64,000 bases of DNA from Caballeronia novacaledonica (GTDB taxonomy: Bacteria > Pseudomonadota > Gammaproteobacteria > Burkholderiales > Burkholderiaceae). The stretch lies in NCBI RefSeq assembly GCF_900258035.1, contig NZ_OGTP01000019.1, forward strand, positions 1-64,000, read 5' to 3'. Under the pieces are notes generated by a model, which was not told the DNA's origin, did no database searches, and saw only the letters and a list, made by a program, of their open reading frames with translations. The first letter of the stretch is position 1, and the number at the start of each line of letters is the position of its first letter. Below are positions 16,781 through 25,677 of the stretch, one piece after another. Position numbers and translations under genes: made by a program.

Positions 16781-18637
16781 ATGAACTCGTTCGTCATGAA
16801 GCTGTTTGCGAAGCGTCAGGGCTTGGCGCATTCGTTCGCCATGCCAATGTCGCGAATCGCCGGCGCAGTTGCGCTCGCGATGGCCGCGCTCGCGTGCGTT
16901 CCCGCGCATGCTCAGGAGCCGAACGCGACGCCTGTTCCGAGCGCTGATGATCAATCCGACGCGCAGAACGCCGCGGATCTGCTAACCGCGCCCGTCAGCG
17001 GCGCCGAAAAGCAGGACTTGCCCAACGTGGCAATGTCCAGTCAGATCGTGTTCCAGGTTCTGGCGGCCGAAGTCGCGTTGCAGCGCGGCCAGCCGGCGCC
17101 CGCATTCCAGACTTATCTCTCGCTTGCCCGCGACACGCACGATCCGCGGTTCGCGCAGCGCGCGACCGAAATCGCGATCGCGGCGCAAAGCCCGAACGAC
17201 GCGCTGACATCGGCGCAACTCTGGCAGCAGTTCGCGCCGCATTCGGAACGCGCGGCGCAGTTGAGCGCATCGCTTCTGATCGTGAGCGGCAAGCCGGAAG
17301 ACGCGAAGCCGACGCTCGAACGCGAACTCGCGAAGGTCTCGCCCGAACAGCGCGGCGACGCCATTCTTTCGTTGCAGAGTCTGCTCGCACGCGGGCCGAA
17401 TCGCGTCGGCGGGCTGAACGTTCTCAAGGATCTGACGCAGAACGATCAGAACCGGCCGGAAGCGCAACTCGCGCTCGCGCGCCAGCAACTGATCGCCGAC
17501 GATCTGCCCGGCGCGAAGGCATCGCTCGAAAAATCCCTGCAACTCAAGCCGGACTATCTGCCCGCCGCGCTGACGCTCGCGCGCATGGGTCCGGAAGAAC
17601 GCAAGGAAGGCATTGCTTCGTTCGAGAAATTTCTCGACAAGAATCCGAAATCGCATGACGCACGGCTCGCGCTCGCGCAGTTGTATCTGTCCTCCGACAG
17701 GCTCGACGACGCGCAGAAGCAGTTCGAGATCATGCGCAAGAACGACCCGAAGGACCTGACGCCGCTCATGGCGCTCGCGCTCATCAACATTCAAAAAAAG
17801 CAGTTCGACAAGGCGCGGGAATTCCTGAATCTCTACGCGAGCACGGCGGAAAGCACGCCGGGCGCGGACCCCGGCCAGGCGTACATCTATCTGGCGCAAC
17901 TCGCGCTCGAACAGAGGGATGAAGCCGCCGCGAGCCAGTGGCTCGACAAGATTCCGCGTACGAGCCAGCAATATCTGCCCGCGCAGATCACGCGCGCGCA
18001 ACTGCTCGCGAAGCAAGGCAAAGTCGACGACGCGCGTGCGCTGCTCGGCAGCCTGCAAAGCTCCGATCCGCGCGATCTCGCGCTGCTCGCGCGCACCGAT
18101 TCGGCGATTCTTTTCGAGGCACATCGCTACAAGGAAGCGGAGGACAACCTCGCGAAAGCGGTCGCTGCGTTCCCCGACGATCCCGATCTCGTCTACGACT
18201 ACGCGATGGCCGCCGAAAAGAACGGCCATTACGACGTCATGGAAGCGCAACTCCGCACGCTGATGCGCACGCAACCGAACAATCCGCAGGCGTATAACGC
18301 ACTTGGCTACTCGCTCGTCGATCGCAATCAGCGGCTCGATGAAGCGGTGAAGCTCATCGAGAGGGCGGTTTCGCTCGCACCGAACGACGCGTTCATCATG
18401 GACAGCCTCGGCTGGGCGCGTTTCCGTCAGGGCAATGCGGCCGAAGCGGAGAAGATTCTCAAAAACGCCTATAACTTGCAGCCAAATGCCGAAATCGGCG
18501 CGCATCTCGGCGAAGTCCAGTGGAAATCCGGGCAACAGGATCAGGCGCGTGCAACATGGCGGCAGGCGCAAAAGCTCGAACCTGACAACGACACGCTCGT
18601 CAAAACGCTAAAACGACTCCAGGTAAACGACCTTTGA
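16781..18637 (+). CDS. Periplasmic tetratricopeptide-repeat protein
   Basis: A 618-residue protein with an N-terminal signal sequence (hydrophobic core about 25-43, likely cleaved after AHA before QEPNA) and TPR helices through most of its length, clearest at about 240-345 and 425-600 (for example NPQAYNALGYSLVDRN and NDAFIMDSLGWARFRQGN). Such proteins scaffold complexes in the cell envelope; the partner is unknown. Its stop overlaps the lolB start by one base (TGATG), suggesting a linked role in lipoprotein or outer-membrane assembly. Later ATGs at 16796 or 16841 are alternative starts. Confidence 0.88.
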   Translation: MNSFVMKLFAKRQGLAHSFAMPMSRIAGAVALAMAALACVPAHAQEPNATPVPSADDQSDAQNAADLLTAPVSGAEKQDLPNVAMSSQIVFQVLAAEVALQRGQPAPAFQTYLSLARDTHDPRFAQRATEIAIAAQSPNDALTSAQLWQQFAPHSERAAQLSASLLIVSGKPEDAKPTLERELAKVSPEQRGDAILSLQSLLARGPNRVGGLNVLKDLTQNDQNRPEAQLALARQQLIADDLPGAKASLEKSLQLKPDYLPAALTLARMGPEERKEGIASFEKFLDKNPKSHDARLALAQLYLSSDRLDDAQKQFEIMRKNDPKDLTPLMALALINIQKKQFDKAREFLNLYASTAESTPGADPGQAYIYLAQLALEQRDEAAASQWLDKIPRTSQQYLPAQITRAQLLAKQGKVDDARALLGSLQSSDPRDLALLARTDSAILFEAHRYKEAEDNLAKAVAAFPDDPDLVYDYAMAAEKNGHYDVMEAQLRTLMRTQPNNPQAYNALGYSLVDRNQRLDEAVKLIERAVSLAPNDAFIMDSLGWARFRQGNAAEAEKILKNAYNLQPNAEIGAHLGEVQWKSGQQDQARATWRQAQKLEPDNDTLVKTLKRLQVNDL

Positions 18638-19263
18638 TGGCATTCGATTTTCTCGCCGGCGCATCGCTTCGACGCGGCGCGCTCGGCATCGCGGCAGCCG
18701 CCGCGCTGGTGATGTCGGGTTGCGCGGTCCAGCCGCGCGTTCCCACGACAACGAACGCATCCACCTCGCTCGCGACGCAGACGAGCCGTGCGTATCACGG
18801 GCGCTTCGCCGTGCAGTACAACGACCAGAACGGTACGCAGCGCAACGCGTACGGCAATTTCGACTGGCAGGAAACGGGCGATACGGTCACGCTTCAGTTG
18901 CGCAATCCGCTCGGCCAGACGATGGCGATCGTAACGTCCTCGCCATCGCTCGCGACGCTCGAATTGCCCAACCGGCAGCCGGTGAGCGCCGACAACGTCT
19001 CCCTGTTGATGCAGAACACGCTCGGTTTCGCGCTGCCGGTCGAAGGGTTGCGCTACTGGCTGCAGCCGTCGGCGGCGCCGAGTTCGCGCGCGCAGACGAC
19101 GCTCGATCCGGAATCGAACAACGGCCGTCCGAAGGAAATCAGGCAGGACGGATGGACGATCGACTATCTGGCCTACGCCGATGCGCCCGCGACGGGCGTG
19201 AAGCGCGTGAATCTCTCGCGCAACGAACCGCCGCTCGACATCAAGCTCGTGCTCGATCAATAA
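18637..19263 (+). CDS. lolB: Outer-membrane lipoprotein LolB
   Basis: LolB receives lipoproteins from LolA and inserts them into the outer membrane. The 208-residue precursor has a lipoprotein signal with lipobox VMSGC (Cys near residue 28) and the LolB fold, with YHGRFAVQYNDQNGTQRNAYGNF typical of the first strands (two segments). It shares a TGATG junction with the TPR gene and precedes ispE, the usual order in beta-proteobacteria. Confidence 0.92.
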   Translation: MAFDFLAGASLRRGALGIAAAAALVMSGCAVQPRVPTTTNASTSLATQTSRAYHGRFAVQYNDQNGTQRNAYGNFDWQETGDTVTLQLRNPLGQTMAIVTSSPSLATLELPNRQPVSADNVSLLMQNTLGFALPVEGLRYWLQPSAAPSSRAQTTLDPESNNGRPKEIRQDGWTIDYLAYADAPATGVKRVNLSRNEPPLDIKLVLDQ

Positions 19264-19282
19264 CCTGGCAGTCGCATCACGC

Positions 19283-20164
19283 ATGTCTTCATCGAACGAA
19301 TCGCTCCGTGACTGCCTCGCGCCGGCGAAGCTGAACCTCTTCCTGCACATCACGGGCCGCCGTCCGGATGGTTACCACTCCTTGCAGACCGTCTTCCAGT
19401 TACTCGACTGGGGCGACCGCCTGCACTTCAAGCGACGCGACGACGGCGTCATCACGCGCAAGACCGACGTGCCGGGCGTGCCCGAAACCGACGATCTCAT
19501 CGTGCGCGCGGCGCGGCTGCTTCAAGGGCACACGGCCACGAACTTCGGCGTGGAAATCGAGATCGACAAGCGTTTGCCGATGGGCGCGGGCCTCGGCGGA
19601 GGCAGTTCCGACGCGGCGACAACACTTTTAGCGTTAAATCGTCTCTGGGGTGTTGATCTTTCGCGTGAGATTCTGCAGAATCTCGGCCTGCAACTCGGCG
19701 CGGACGTGCCGTTTTTTGTCTTCGGGCAAAATGCGTTTGCGGAAGGTGTAGGTGAAGCGCTCCAGGCAGTCGATCTGCCGAAACGCTTCTTCCTGGTAGT
19801 CACACCCAATGTTCACGTCCCGACCGCGGCGATTTTTTCGGAAAGGGCCTTGACAAGGGATACGAAAGTCGTCACAATGATGGACTTTCTTGCAGAGCAA
19901 AGGTCAGACACAAACTGGCCGGACAGCTTCGGTCGAAATGACATGCAGGCTGTAGTTGCAGGAAAGTACGCGGAAGTTGCACAGGTGCTCGAGTGGTTTT
20001 CCAATCTCGCACCGGCGCGAATGACCGGATCTGGAGCAAGCGTGTTCGCTGCGTTTCAAAGCCGAGCCGAAGCGGAAATGGCGCAAGCCAAACTGCCGGC
20101 AAGCTGGAAGAGCGTGGTAACGGCAAGTCTGGATTCTCATCCTCTCTTCGCTTTCGCGTCATAA
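19283..20164 (+). CDS. ispE: 4-diphosphocytidyl-2-C-methyl-D-erythritol kinase
   Basis: IspE phosphorylates CDP-ME in the MEP isoprenoid pathway. The 293-residue GHMP kinase has the N-terminal APAKLNLFLHITGRRPDGYH motif, the ATP loop LPMGAGLGGGSSDAATTL (about 98-115) and the C-terminal RMTGSGASVFAAF. Length is typical. It is followed by tRNA-Gln and prs, the common gammaproteobacterial and betaproteobacterial arrangement. GC content drops somewhat in its middle and end (about 19620-20160). Confidence 0.96.
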   Translation: MSSSNESLRDCLAPAKLNLFLHITGRRPDGYHSLQTVFQLLDWGDRLHFKRRDDGVITRKTDVPGVPETDDLIVRAARLLQGHTATNFGVEIEIDKRLPMGAGLGGGSSDAATTLLALNRLWGVDLSREILQNLGLQLGADVPFFVFGQNAFAEGVGEALQAVDLPKRFFLVVTPNVHVPTAAIFSERALTRDTKVVTMMDFLAEQRSDTNWPDSFGRNDMQAVVAGKYAEVAQVLEWFSNLAPARMTGSGASVFAAFQSRAEAEMAQAKLPASWKSVVTASLDSHPLFAFAS

Positions 20165-20219
20165 GGGTTTGTTTTGTCGGGTATGTCCTACACTTTCCGG
20201 CAAGACTCAAAGTTAGTGT

Positions 20220-20296
20220 AGGGGAGTCGCCAAGTTGGTCAAGGCACCGGATTTTGATTCCGGCATGCGAGGGTTCGAGTCCTTCCTCCCCTGCCA
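20220..20296 (+). tRNA. tRNA-Gln (anticodon TTG)
   Basis: A full cloverleaf can be drawn: acceptor AGGGGAG (20220-20226) pairs with CTCCCCT, discriminator G and encoded CCA end at 20296. The anticodon stem CCGGA/TCCGG encloses the loop TTTTGAT with anticodon TTG. The T arm has GGTTCGAGTCC. It reads CAA, and by wobble CAG, glutamine codons. Confidence 0.96.
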
Positions 20297-20346
20297 TTCT
20301 TTTTCTCGCGTTTTTCCTCTCGCCTCCAGCCGCAGACAGGTGCACG

Positions 20347-21300
20347 ATGAGCAGTGACGGCCTGATGGTTTTTACTGGCAACGCGAATCCCGCGCTTGCA
20401 CAGGAAGTCGTCAAAATCCTTGGAATTCCTCTCGGTAAAGCGATGGTCAGCCGTTTCTCGGACGGCGAGATCATGGTCGAGATTCAGGAAAACGTTCGGG
20501 GCAAAGACGTATTCGTTCTGCAGTCCACCTGCGCTCCCACGAACGACAACCTGATGGAACTGATGATCATGGTCGATGCGCTCAAGCGCGCATCCGCCGG
20601 CCGGATCACCGCAGCCATCCCCTACTTCGGCTATGCGCGTCAGGACCGCCGTCCGCGTTCCGCGCGAGTGGCCATTTCGGCGAAGGTCGTCGCGAACATG
20701 CTGGAAATTGCCGGCGTCGATCGCGTGATCACCATGGACCTTCACGCCGACCAGATTCAAGGCTTCTTCGACATCCCCGTCGACAACATTTACGCTACGC
20801 CCGTGCTTCTCGGCGATCTGCGCAAACAGAACCACGATCATCTGCTGGTCGTGTCGCCGGACGTCGGCGGCGTGGTGCGCGCGCGTGCGCTCGCCAAGCA
20901 GTTGAACACCGATCTCGCGATCATCGACAAGCGCCGCCCGAAGGCGAATGTCGCCGAGGTGATGAACATCATCGGTGAAGTGGAAGGACGCACCTGCGTG
21001 ATCATGGACGACATGGTCGATACCGCCGGAACGCTGTGCAAGGCCGCGCAAGTGCTGAAGGCACGCGGCGCGAAGCAGGTCTTCGCGTATGCCACGCACC
21101 CGGTGCTGTCGGGTGGCGCGGCGGAACGCATCACGGCGTCGGAACTGGATGAACTCGTCGTCACGGACACGATTCCGCTCTCCGCGGAATCACTGGCCTG
21201 CGCGAAGATCCGTCCGCTGTCGAGCGCAGGTCTGCTCGCGGAGACGTTCTCCCGAATCCGGCGCGGCGACTCGGTGATGTCGCTCTTCGCCGAAGGTTAA
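20347..21300 (+). CDS. prs: Ribose-phosphate pyrophosphokinase
   Basis: Prs makes PRPP from ribose-5-phosphate and ATP for purine, pyrimidine, His and Trp synthesis. The 317-residue protein begins MSSDGLMVFTGNANPALAQE, contains the class I signature DLHADQIQGFFDIPVDN, the catalytic flexible loop region VVSPDVGGVVRARALAK, and the PRPP-binding segment CVIMDDMVDTAGTLCKAA. The ATG at 20347 has AGGTG five bases upstream; the longer frame runs through the tRNA and is not real. Confidence 0.97.
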   Translation: MSSDGLMVFTGNANPALAQEVVKILGIPLGKAMVSRFSDGEIMVEIQENVRGKDVFVLQSTCAPTNDNLMELMIMVDALKRASAGRITAAIPYFGYARQDRRPRSARVAISAKVVANMLEIAGVDRVITMDLHADQIQGFFDIPVDNIYATPVLLGDLRKQNHDHLLVVSPDVGGVVRARALAKQLNTDLAIIDKRRPKANVAEVMNIIGEVEGRTCVIMDDMVDTAGTLCKAAQVLKARGAKQVFAYATHPVLSGGAAERITASELDELVVTDTIPLSAESLACAKIRPLSSAGLLAETFSRIRRGDSVMSLFAEG

Positions 21301-21316
21301 ACGGAATTGAGCAAGG

Positions 21317-21343
21317 AACGCGAGGCGCATGCTTCGCGTTTTT
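21317..21343 (+). terminator. Intrinsic terminator after prs
   Basis: AACGCGA (21317-21323) pairs with TCGCGTT (21334-21340), followed by a T run ending at 21343. It lies 16 nt after the prs stop and isolates prs from rplY. Confidence 0.75.
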
Positions 21344-21450
21344 GCATGATCGGCGCGAACGGACGAAGGTTCGCGTCGCTTGTTTTGGGATCACACATTT
21401 CGATGATCCCGGTTTCCCTGCCTGGTCGCGGGCAGATATAGGAGTGAAAC

Positions 21451-22071
21451 ATGAAAGTCGTCGCTTTCGAGCGTAGCAAGCAAGGTACGGGTGCGAGCCG
21501 CCGCCTGCGCAACTCGGGCAAGACCCCGGGTATCGTGTACGGTGGTGAAACGGACGTTCAACTGGTCGAACTCGACCACAACGCCCTGTGGCACGCCCTG
21601 AAGAAAGAAGTTTTCCACTCGTCGATTCTCGATCTGGAAGTGGCTGGCAAGTCGCAACAAGTTCTGCTGCGCGACGTGCAATACCACCCGTTCAAGCAGC
21701 TCGTGCTGCACGTGGACTTCCAGCGCGTCGACGCGAAGAAGAAGCTGCACACCAAGGTGCCGCTGCACTTCATGAACCAGGAAACCAACCCGGCCGTGAA
21801 GTTGTCGGGCGCGGTGATCTCGCACGTCGTGACGGAACTGGAAGTGGAATGCCTGCCGGCTGACCTGCCCGAGTTCCTGGAAATCGATCTGGCGAAGATC
21901 GAAGCCGGCCAGACGATGCACGCGAAGGACATCCCGCTGCCGAAGGGCGTGAGCCTGACGATTTCCGTCGAAGCGGAAAACCCGGTGGTGGCTTCGGCGA
22001 CCATTCCGGCCGCTGTCGTGTCGGAAGGGGCTGGCGAAGCTGCTGAAGGCGAAAAGCCGGCGGCCGAGTAA
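21451..22071 (+). CDS. rplY: 50S ribosomal protein L25/general stress protein Ctc
   Basis: L25 binds 5S rRNA in the large subunit. The 206-residue long (Ctc) form has the N-terminal L25 domain (1-95) with KVVAFERSKQGTGASRRLRN, followed by the TL5 C-terminal beta domain, and an Ala/Glu-rich tail. AGGAG lies about 7 nt before the ATG. It is bracketed by terminators on both sides, so it is probably monocistronic. Confidence 0.96.
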   Translation: MKVVAFERSKQGTGASRRLRNSGKTPGIVYGGETDVQLVELDHNALWHALKKEVFHSSILDLEVAGKSQQVLLRDVQYHPFKQLVLHVDFQRVDAKKKLHTKVPLHFMNQETNPAVKLSGAVISHVVTELEVECLPADLPEFLEIDLAKIEAGQTMHAKDIPLPKGVSLTISVEAENPVVASATIPAAVVSEGAGEAAEGEKPAAE

Positions 22072-22123
22072 GCACGCGGAACACCGCTATCCTCTCGATC
22101 CGTTCGCAAGAACGGTCGACGTG

Positions 22124-22158
22124 ACCCGCCGGCGCGCAAGCCCCGGCGGGTTTTTTTT
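22124..22158 (+). terminator. Intrinsic terminator after rplY
   Basis: ACCCGCCGG (22124-22132) pairs with CCGGCGGGT (22143-22151) around a 10-nt loop, followed by eight T. It is a strong canonical terminator 52 nt after the rplY stop and only 18 nt before pth, so pth depends on readthrough or on a promoter inside this short gap. Confidence 0.9.
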
Positions 22159-22176
22159 CGTTCTACATGAATCGAC

Positions 22177-22779
22177 ATGATCAAGCTGATCGTCGGCCTG
22201 GGCAATCCGGGCGCCGAATACACCGCGACGCGGCATAACGCGGGCTTCTGGTTCGTCGACCAGTTCGCACGCGACGCCGGCGCGACGCTGCGCGACGAGC
22301 GCCGCTTTCACGGTTTCTACGGCAAGGGACGCCTGCACGGTCACGAAGTGCATTTGCTCGAACCGCAGACCTTCATGAACCGCTCGGGCCAATCCGTGGT
22401 CGCGGTCGCGCAATTCTTCAAGATTCTCCCCGACGAGATTCTCGTCGCGCACGACGAACTCGATCTCCCGCCCGGCACCGTGAAGATGAAACTCGGCGGC
22501 GGCAGCGGCGGGCACAACGGACTCAAGGATATTTCTGCGCATTTGTCGTCGCAGCAGTACTGGCGCTTGCGCATCGGTATCGGGCATCCGCGCGACCTGA
22601 TTCCCGAAGGCGCGCGCGCGGGCGCGAAGCCCGACGTCGCGAACTTCGTGCTCAAGCCGCCGCGCCGCGAGGAACAGGACGTGATCGATCAGTCGATCGA
22701 GCGCGCGCTCGCCGTGATGCCCGTCGTCGTCGCCGGCGAGACCGAGCGTGCGATGATGAACCTGCACCGCAACTCTTGA
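22177..22779 (+). CDS. pth: Peptidyl-tRNA hydrolase
   Basis: Pth frees tRNA from prematurely released peptidyl-tRNA. The 200-residue protein begins IKLIVGLGNPGAEYTATRHN, with the catalytic His in TRHNAGF (about residue 21), the FMNRSGQSV segment, and HDELDLPPGTVKMKLGGG (substrate contact and catalytic Asp). Length matches bacterial Pth. It lies just before hisC. Confidence 0.97.
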   Translation: MIKLIVGLGNPGAEYTATRHNAGFWFVDQFARDAGATLRDERRFHGFYGKGRLHGHEVHLLEPQTFMNRSGQSVVAVAQFFKILPDEILVAHDELDLPPGTVKMKLGGGSGGHNGLKDISAHLSSQQYWRLRIGIGHPRDLIPEGARAGAKPDVANFVLKPPRREEQDVIDQSIERALAVMPVVVAGETERAMMNLHRNS

Positions 22780-22792
22780 TTTGGAGCCGACC

Positions 22793-23860
22793 TTGAGCCG
22801 TTTCTGGAGCGATATCGTCCATCGTCTGACGCCGTATGTGCCGGGCGAGCAACCCGCGCTGGCGCATCCCGTCAAGCTCAACACGAACGAGAACCCGTAT
22901 CCGCCGTCGCCGCGTGTCGTCGAAGCGATTCGTCGCGAACTCGGCGAAGATGGCGCGTCGCTGCGCAAGTATCCCGATCCGACCGCGCGCGCGTTGCGCG
23001 AAGCCGTCGCGAAACATCACGGGCTGCGCATCGAGCAGGTGTTCGCCGGTAACGGTTCCGACGAAGTGCTCGCCCACGCGTTTCAGGCGCTGCTGAAGCA
23101 CGACAAGCCGATCGCTTTCCCCGATATCACGTACAGCTTCTATCCGGTCTACGCGCAGCTTTACGGCGTCGCATACGAGACCGTGCCGCTGAACGCGGAT
23201 TTCGCGATCGATGTCGACGACTACCGCGCGCCGAGCGGCGGCGTGCTGCTGCCGAATCCGAACGCACCGACGGGCCGCGCGCTGCCGCTGTCGGAAATCG
23301 AAGTCCTGCTGAAGGCGAATCCGGACGCGCCCGTCATCATCGACGAAGCGTACGTCGATTTCGGCGCGGAATCGGCTGTCAATCTGATCGATGCGTATCC
23401 GAACCTGCTCGTCGTGCAGACGACCTCGAAAGCGCGTTCGCTGGCGGGCATGCGCGTCGGCTTCGCGTTCGGCGATCCGGCGCTCATCGAAGCGCTCACG
23501 CGCGTGAAGGACAGCTTCAACTCGTATCCGCTCGATCGCCTCGCGCAGGTCGCGGCGCTCGCGTCGTATGAGGATCGGGCGTGGTTCGAAGAAGGCTGCG
23601 CGAAAGTCGTCGCGAGCCGCGAGAAATTGACCGCGCAATTGCAGACGCTCGGTTTCGACGTGGTGCCGTCCGCCGCGAACTTCGTGTTCGCGAAGCATCC
23701 CGCGCACGATGCCGCCGCGCTCGCCGCCGCGCTCAAAGCGAAAGAGATTTTCGTGCGCCACTTCAGGCTGCCGCGCATCGATCAGCATCTTCGCATCTCG
23801 ATCGGCACGCCCGATGAATGCGACGCGCTCGTCGCGGCTTTGGGCGAGATCGTCGCTTAG
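22793..23860 (+). CDS. hisC: Histidinol-phosphate aminotransferase
   Basis: HisC transfers an amino group to imidazole acetol-phosphate in His synthesis. The 355-residue fold-type I PLP enzyme has KLNTNENPYPPSP near the start, the PLP Lys in TTSKARSLAGMRVGFAFG, and NPNAPTGRALPL. The start is probably the TTG at 22793, with GGAG six bases upstream; the open frame extends to a TTG at 22781. It stands alone away from other his genes, so it may be a second paralogue with broader aromatic aminotransferase activity. Confidence 0.93.
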   Translation: MSRFWSDIVHRLTPYVPGEQPALAHPVKLNTNENPYPPSPRVVEAIRRELGEDGASLRKYPDPTARALREAVAKHHGLRIEQVFAGNGSDEVLAHAFQALLKHDKPIAFPDITYSFYPVYAQLYGVAYETVPLNADFAIDVDDYRAPSGGVLLPNPNAPTGRALPLSEIEVLLKANPDAPVIIDEAYVDFGAESAVNLIDAYPNLLVVQTTSKARSLAGMRVGFAFGDPALIEALTRVKDSFNSYPLDRLAQVAALASYEDRAWFEEGCAKVVASREKLTAQLQTLGFDVVPSAANFVFAKHPAHDAAALAAALKAKEIFVRHFRLPRIDQHLRISIGTPDECDALVAALGEIVA

Positions 23861-23869
23861 GATCGTCGC

Positions 23870-24130
23870 TTAGGAAGAATGCTTCGCCGCCATCAGCGCG
23901 TGGTATTTGGCCATCAATTGCTCAGGCGTCTCGACGTGCGCCGGGTCGCGCGGAATGCATTCCACGGGACACACTTGCTGGCATTGCGGCTCGTCGAAAT
24001 GGCCGACGCATTCCGTGCATTTGTTCGGGTCGATCACGTAGATGTCGGGACCCATCGAAATGGCGTCGTTCGGGCACTCGGGCTCGCAAACGTCGCAGTT
24101 GATGCACTCGTCGGTAATGATCAAAGACAT
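23870..24130 (-). CDS. YfhL-family 2[4Fe-4S] ferredoxin
   Basis: An 86-residue ferredoxin with two cluster motifs: CINCDVCEPECP near the N-terminus and the second set CTECVGHFDEPQCQQVCPVEC, whose 8-residue spacer between Cys ligands is typical of YfhL/Allochromatium-type low-potential ferredoxins. It probably transfers electrons to a biosynthetic or tRNA-modifying enzyme; no partner is adjacent. It faces hisC, 9 bp from its end. Confidence 0.94.
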   Translation of the reverse strand: MSLIITDECINCDVCEPECPNDAISMGPDIYVIDPNKCTECVGHFDEPQCQQVCPVECIPRDPAHVETPEQLMAKYHALMAAKHSS

Positions 24131-24214
24131 GCTTCACTCTCTTGCGCCAGTTTCGAATCCGGCATGACGCCCGCGCGCAACGTCCGGTAACGGCAAAACG
24201 CGCGGGCCCGGCGC

Positions 24215-24721
24215 TCAAGGCGCCGCAGGATCCTTCTGCGACAGAATACCGACTTTGTCGATCAGCCGCTTTTCCACCGACGGGAACACGAACTTGCTCA
24301 CGTCGCCGCCGAGCTGCGCAATCTCGCGCACGATGGTGCCGGAGATGAACTGATACTGATCCGACGGCGTCATGAACATGGTCTCGACGTCGGGCAGCAG
24401 GTAGCGATTCATCCCGGCCATCTGGAATTCGTACTCGAAATCGGACACGGCGCGCAGCCCGCGCACGATCACGCGCGCGTTGTTCTTGCGCACGAAATCC
24501 TTCAGCAGCCCGGTGAAACTGCTGACCTGTACGTTCGGGTAATGCCCGAGCACGTCATGCGCGATGTCCAGCCGCTCCTGCAGCGAGAAAAACGGCTTCT
24601 TGGCCTGGCTGTCCGCGACGCCCACGACGAGCTGATCAAAAATGCTCGATGCGCGCCGGACGATGTCTTCATGCCCACGAGTGAGCGGGTCGAACGTACC
24701 CGGATACACGGCGACAACCAT
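24215..24721 (-). CDS. coaD: Phosphopantetheine adenylyltransferase
   Basis: CoaD adenylates 4'-phosphopantetheine in coenzyme A synthesis. The 168-residue nucleotidyltransferase has AVYPGTFDPLTRGHEDIVRR with the T/HxGH-type motif (TRGH), the RGLRAVSDFEYEFQMAGMNR segment, and ISGTIVREIAQLGGDVSKFV. Length is typical. rsmD is 98 bp upstream on the same strand, a classic rsmD-coaD pairing. Confidence 0.97.
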   Translation of the reverse strand: MVVAVYPGTFDPLTRGHEDIVRRASSIFDQLVVGVADSQAKKPFFSLQERLDIAHDVLGHYPNVQVSSFTGLLKDFVRKNNARVIVRGLRAVSDFEYEFQMAGMNRYLLPDVETMFMTPSDQYQFISGTIVREIAQLGGDVSKFVFPSVEKRLIDKVGILSQKDPAAP

Positions 24722-24819
24722 GAGCTTCTCCTCTTTTATTTACATTGGGCCGCGTGGCTGCGACGACCAACTCTCCCTCACGCCCGCGATTCTGGCTGGA
24801 CCAAAATCGGGAACGCGCA

Positions 24820-25446
24820 TTATTCCTCATTTTCGCGGCGCAGCAAATGATAGCGGACCGCGCCCGCCTTGCCTTCGCGCACGATGCTCCAGCCAGCAAG
24901 CGCGTCGATGCCGGTCAGGTCCAGCGGATCGCCGCATTCGACGTAAATCGCTCCAGCCGGCGCGACGAGCGGCGCCGCGAGTTCCAGCGCGCGCAGGAGC
25001 AACGCATGATCGCCGAACGGCGGATCCAGAAAGATCACGTCGAACGAACCGCGCGCGAGGCTCGCGACGAGCCGCAGCGCATCCGCTTCCGCAATTTCGA
25101 TGTTGCGCGCGCCGAGCTTCGCCTGATTCGCCCTGATCTGCGCGGCCGCCTTCCCGCTTCGTTCGATCATCAGCACACGCTTCGCGCCGCGCGACGCGGC
25201 CTCGAAACCGAGCGCACCGCTGCCCGAGAACATGTCGAGACAATTCTGGCCGTTCAAATCCTGGCCGAGCCAGTTGAAGAGCGTTTCGCGCACGCGATCC
25301 GGCGTGGGCCTGAGGCCGTCGAGATCGAGCACGGGCAGCGGCGTGCGCTTCCAGTCTCCGCCGATGATGCGGATCGTGTGCGGTTTGCCTCCGCGCGACG
25401 GCGTATGGCTGGGCAAGGTGGAACGGGTAACGGACGAGCGGGGCAT
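24820..25446 (-). CDS. rsmD: 16S rRNA (guanine(966)-N2)-methyltransferase
   Basis: RsmD methylates G966 of 16S rRNA. The 208-residue protein has IRIIGGDWKRTPLPV near its N-terminus, SAM motif LDMFSGSGALGFEAASRGA, and the catalytic FLDPPFGDH. The ATG at 25446 (MPRSS) is chosen, but in-frame starts at 25479 (ATG) and 25509 (TTG) are possible and none has a strong ribosome-binding site. It is divergent from ftsY, as in many proteobacteria. Confidence 0.93.
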   Translation of the reverse strand: MPRSSVTRSTLPSHTPSRGGKPHTIRIIGGDWKRTPLPVLDLDGLRPTPDRVRETLFNWLGQDLNGQNCLDMFSGSGALGFEAASRGAKRVLMIERSGKAAAQIRANQAKLGARNIEIAEADALRLVASLARGSFDVIFLDPPFGDHALLLRALELAAPLVAPAGAIYVECGDPLDLTGIDALAGWSIVREGKAGAVRYHLLRRENEE

Positions 25447-25677
25447 AAAAGCGTTGTTGGAGTGGTGCGCGCCGGGCATTTTTGCCTGAAGGCCTGCCGG
25501 CGCGGGCAATGAAAGCCAACGTTACCACACGCGCGCGCCATGCCGGGAGCCGCACGGGCGCGGACGGCGGCGCCTGATAAAATATGCCGCTACTATCCCA
25601 TCGCGCGGGCCTCGCGCGAAGCGACTCGAACGCGCGCACGAGGCCATCGGATCACGCGCGCATCATCGTCAAAATCC

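Noticed and set aside
16982..18571. 529-codon minus-strand frame opposite the TPR gene
   Set aside because: The plus-strand frame has signal peptide, TPR helices and a tight junction with lolB; the minus-strand frame has none of these.
25447..25509. N-terminal extension of RsmD to the TTG at 25509
   Set aside because: The extra residues do not resemble the family N-terminus and no good ribosome-binding site is present, though the start is not certain.
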